From Caldimicrobium thiodismutans (lineage in GTDB: Bacteria; Desulfobacterota; Thermodesulfobacteria; Thermodesulfobacteriales; Thermodesulfobacteriaceae), in NCBI GenBank assembly GCA_002877875.1, contig PNIE01000051.1, forward strand, positions 1 to 17,104: DNA of 17,104 nt, given 5' to 3'. Of this stretch, positions 15,630-17,104 are shown piece after piece. A program made the translations under genes and the position numbers. Each line of letters opens with the position of its first letter. Position 1 is the first letter of the stretch. Under the pieces are notes generated by a model, which made no database searches, had not been told where the DNA came from, and saw nothing but the letters and a program-made list of their open reading frames with translations.

Positions 15630-16645
15630 CTTAAAATAATTCCTCCACCCAGAAGATATTCACTTTCATAGAAGGCACAAACCTGTCCAGGAGTGACTCT
15701 TTTAGCTTCTCTTTCCAGAACTACCCTCCAAGCATCCCCTTCTTTTTGAAGATCTTTTACAGGTATTTTCTCTGTTCTATATCGAATTTGAGCTTTTGGA
15801 TTTTCCCAAAACTTCAAGGGTAGATGAAAATTGAGATCTTCAAGGTACAAATCCCTTCTTTCAAGCTCCTTTTCCTCCCCAAGATAGATTCTATTAGTTT
15901 CTGAGTCAATTCTAATTATGTATAGGGGTTTTCCAAGGGGTAGATTAAGACCCTTTCGCTGACCAATAGTGTAAAAATGAATTCCTTTATGCCTACCTAC
16001 AACCTTTCCTTGATAAATAATCTCTCCTTCTCTCTCCTTTAGATGTTCTTTCAAATATTCTTTAAGAGTTTTTCCCATAAAAAAACATACATCTTGAGAT
16101 TCCCTCTCTTGGTAAAGGGGCAAACCCTCTTGAAGAGCTATCTTTCTTACCTCATCCTTACTCTCAAAAACACCTACAGGAAAAAGAAGGTTAGGAATTA
16201 TCTCCCTTGGGATGAGTGAGAGAAAATAAGACTGGTCCTTTTCTCTATTCCTTGAGATTTTTAGAAGTACATGATTTTTATAATGCCCCTTTTCTACATA
16301 ATGACCTGTAGCATAAAATTCAGCCCCAAAATTGTTTTTAACAAGCTCAAAAAGAACTCCAAATTTGATGATTCGATTACAAAGGGCACAGGGGTTAGGG
16401 GTTTTTCCTCTTGAATATTCTCTCAAGAAATGCTCAATAACCTCTCTTTTAAAAGTTTCTCTTAAGTCTATAAGAAAATAGGGAATTTTAAGAAAATTAG
16501 CTACTTTTTGAGCTTGTTTAAGAATTTCTTCCTGTCCATTAAAAAGCAGAAAGCTTACTCCAAGGACATCATAGCCCTCTTTTTTTAGAAGCAAAGCAGA
16601 AACAGAACTATCCACTCCTCCACTAAGGGCAATGGCTACCTTCAA
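15626..16645 (-). CDS. mnmA: tRNA-specific 2-thiouridylase MnmA
   Basis: Inserts sulfur at C2 of the wobble uridine (U34) of Lys, Glu and Gln tRNAs, activating the base with ATP. The 339 residues carry the PP-loop SGGVDSS (8-14), the catalytic cysteines Cys89 (NPCALCNRIIKF) and Cys187 (SQDVCFF), GQRKGLNLPLG (228-238), and the C-terminal barrel ending GQVCAFYE. Cys86 gives a NPCxxCN form common outside enterobacteria. The start is TTG, supported by GAAGG 7 bases upstream on the - strand. It is 13 bases downstream of the end of the GGDEF remnant, so it was probably once its operon partner. It converges with flgL, overlapping it by 4 bases. Confidence 0.95.
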   Translation of the reverse strand: MKVAIALSGGVDSSVSALLLKKEGYDVLGVSFLLFNGQEEILKQAQKVANFLKIPYFLIDLRETFKREVIEHFLREYSRGKTPNPCALCNRIIKFGVLFELVKNNFGAEFYATGHYVEKGHYKNHVLLKISRNREKDQSYFLSLIPREIIPNLLFPVGVFESKDEVRKIALQEGLPLYQERESQDVCFFMGKTLKEYLKEHLKEREGEIIYQGKVVGRHKGIHFYTIGQRKGLNLPLGKPLYIIRIDSETNRIYLGEEKELERRDLYLEDLNFHLPLKFWENPKAQIRYRTEKIPVKDLQKEGDAWRVVLEREAKRVTPGQVCAFYESEYLLGGGIILS

Positions 16646-16658
16646 AGGACTACCTTCA

Positions 16659-17004
16659 TTATAAAACTACTTGATTTTTACCTTTGGCTTCATAAAGCTT
16701 TTGATCTGCTTTACTTATCATTTCTTTAAGACTATTTAGTATTACCTATATCCAAAAGAAAGCAAGCACTTGACTAAATTTAATAATATTTTGACCTTCT
16801 TTAAAGAGGTATCTTTGATTAGGTATGCCGGTTAAAGGTTCATGACAGGCTGTCTAAAGCCTTACCCTCGTAAAGATAGTAATCCAAAGGTATTAATTTG
16901 ATGTTTGTTTTTTGAAAAAACCCTTTTAGCCTCGGTAAAACCTCTGTTTTATCCACTATAAGTCAAAATCTTTGAAAAGATTTTTCCTTTAGTTGGAAAA
17001 GCAT
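16659..17004 (-). pseudogene. Diguanylate cyclase (GGDEF) gene remnant, frameshifted and internally deleted
   Basis: Read on the - strand in three pieces. From 16962 down to 16843: LIVDKTEVLPRLKGFF through YLYEGKALDSLS, an unassigned N-terminal region ending in a linker typical before GGDEF. From 16844 to about 16755, in a second frame: HEPLTGIPNQRYLFKEG, the D-x-LTGLPNRRYL signature opening a GGDEF domain, running to LAFF; then LDIGNTK (16755-16735) in the first frame, corresponding to LDIDxFK. From 16733 to stop 16659: SLKEMISKADQKLYEAKGKN, the domain's last helix (KADxALYxAK). About 100 residues, including the GG(D/E)EF motif and metal ligands, are missing. Further stops lie near 16965. 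The ATG at 17002-17004 is the first candidate start, but there is no clear ribosome binding site and homologous reading may continue past the window edge. Non-functional. Confidence 0.75.
16965..16984. repeat. AT-rich inverted repeat inside the GGDEF remnant
   Basis: AAAATCTTT then GA then AAAGATTTT: perfect 9-base arms with a 2-base centre. A second weaker pair, TTTTCC/GGAAAA with a 7-base loop, follows at 16982-17000. No function is evident; both lie in decaying DNA and could be chance. I see no other feature between 17005 and the window end except the possible ribosome binding site at 17100-17104. Confidence 0.35.
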
Positions 17005-17097
17005 TTATAAGAAAATTGAGATAAAGGAATATGCTATATTTTTCACAAAATCAGTTCATTTTTGGAATTGGAAATATTATTGCTAAATAAATTTTAA

Positions 17098-17104
17098 AAA
17101 GGAG
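17098..17104 (+). promoter_or_regulatory. Possible ribosome binding site for a gene beyond the window
   Basis: AAAGGAG at the extreme end, preceded by an AT-rich run without coding signal on the + strand. If real, a + strand gene begins within about 10 bases of the window edge, divergent from mnmA and its pseudogene neighbour. Confidence 0.3.

Noticed and set aside
16658..16663. Perfect TATAAT on the - strand upstream of mnmA
   Set aside because: It has no matching -35 and would start transcription within the ribosome binding site, about 6 bases before the TTG. It also overlaps the stop of the GGDEF remnant.

Overview
The window looks like a chromosomal segment of a thermophilic, flagellated Gram-negative bacterium, most likely from Thermodesulfobacteriota (Thermodesulfobacterium or Caldimicrobium type) or a close deltaproteobacterial relative. 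This is inference. It rests on purine-rich, AT-leaning coding strands, heavy AGA/AGG arginine codon use, Lys/Glu-rich proteins, LPS heptose genes (outer membrane) and P- and L-ring genes (Gram-negative flagellum). No tRNA, rRNA, CRISPR array, insertion sequence or phage gene was seen.

Bases 1-5873 (+ strand) form a tightly packed run: polynucleotide phosphorylase (5' end cut by the window edge), a trimeric-type purine nucleoside phosphorylase, an RNase E/G-family endonuclease, a GmhB-type heptose bisphosphate phosphatase and an ADP-heptose:LPS heptosyltransferase. Spacings run from a 20-base overlap to 6 bases. The run joins RNA decay and purine salvage to inner-core LPS synthesis.

Bases 5874-5995 are the only sizeable gap on the + strand. 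It holds two similar 15-base palindromes whose centres are exactly 30 bases apart, then a strong ribosome binding site. It opens the flagellar run flgF-flgG-flgA-flgH-flgI-flgJ-flgN(like)-flgK-flgL (5996-15629): distal rod, P-ring and its chaperone, L-ring, rod-capping protein, junction-protein chaperone, and the two hook-filament junction proteins. FlgJ has only the rod-binding domain, and no flgM lies between flgJ and the flgN-like gene. FlgK is the outlier: 1297 residues, about twice or more the usual length, with about seven copies of a degenerate beta-rich module inserted between otherwise normal terminal domains.

On the - strand, mnmA (tRNA 2-thiouridylase) converges on flgL and overlaps it by 4 bases. 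Upstream of mnmA, 16659-17004 carries the wreck of a diguanylate cyclase (GGDEF) gene on the same strand: the start of the GGDEF domain and its last 24 residues can be read in different frames, but the middle, including the active-site motif, is gone. The most notable items are the giant modular FlgK, the diguanylate cyclase pseudogene beside mnmA, and the paired palindromes before flgF. I found no clear novel defence or mobile system.
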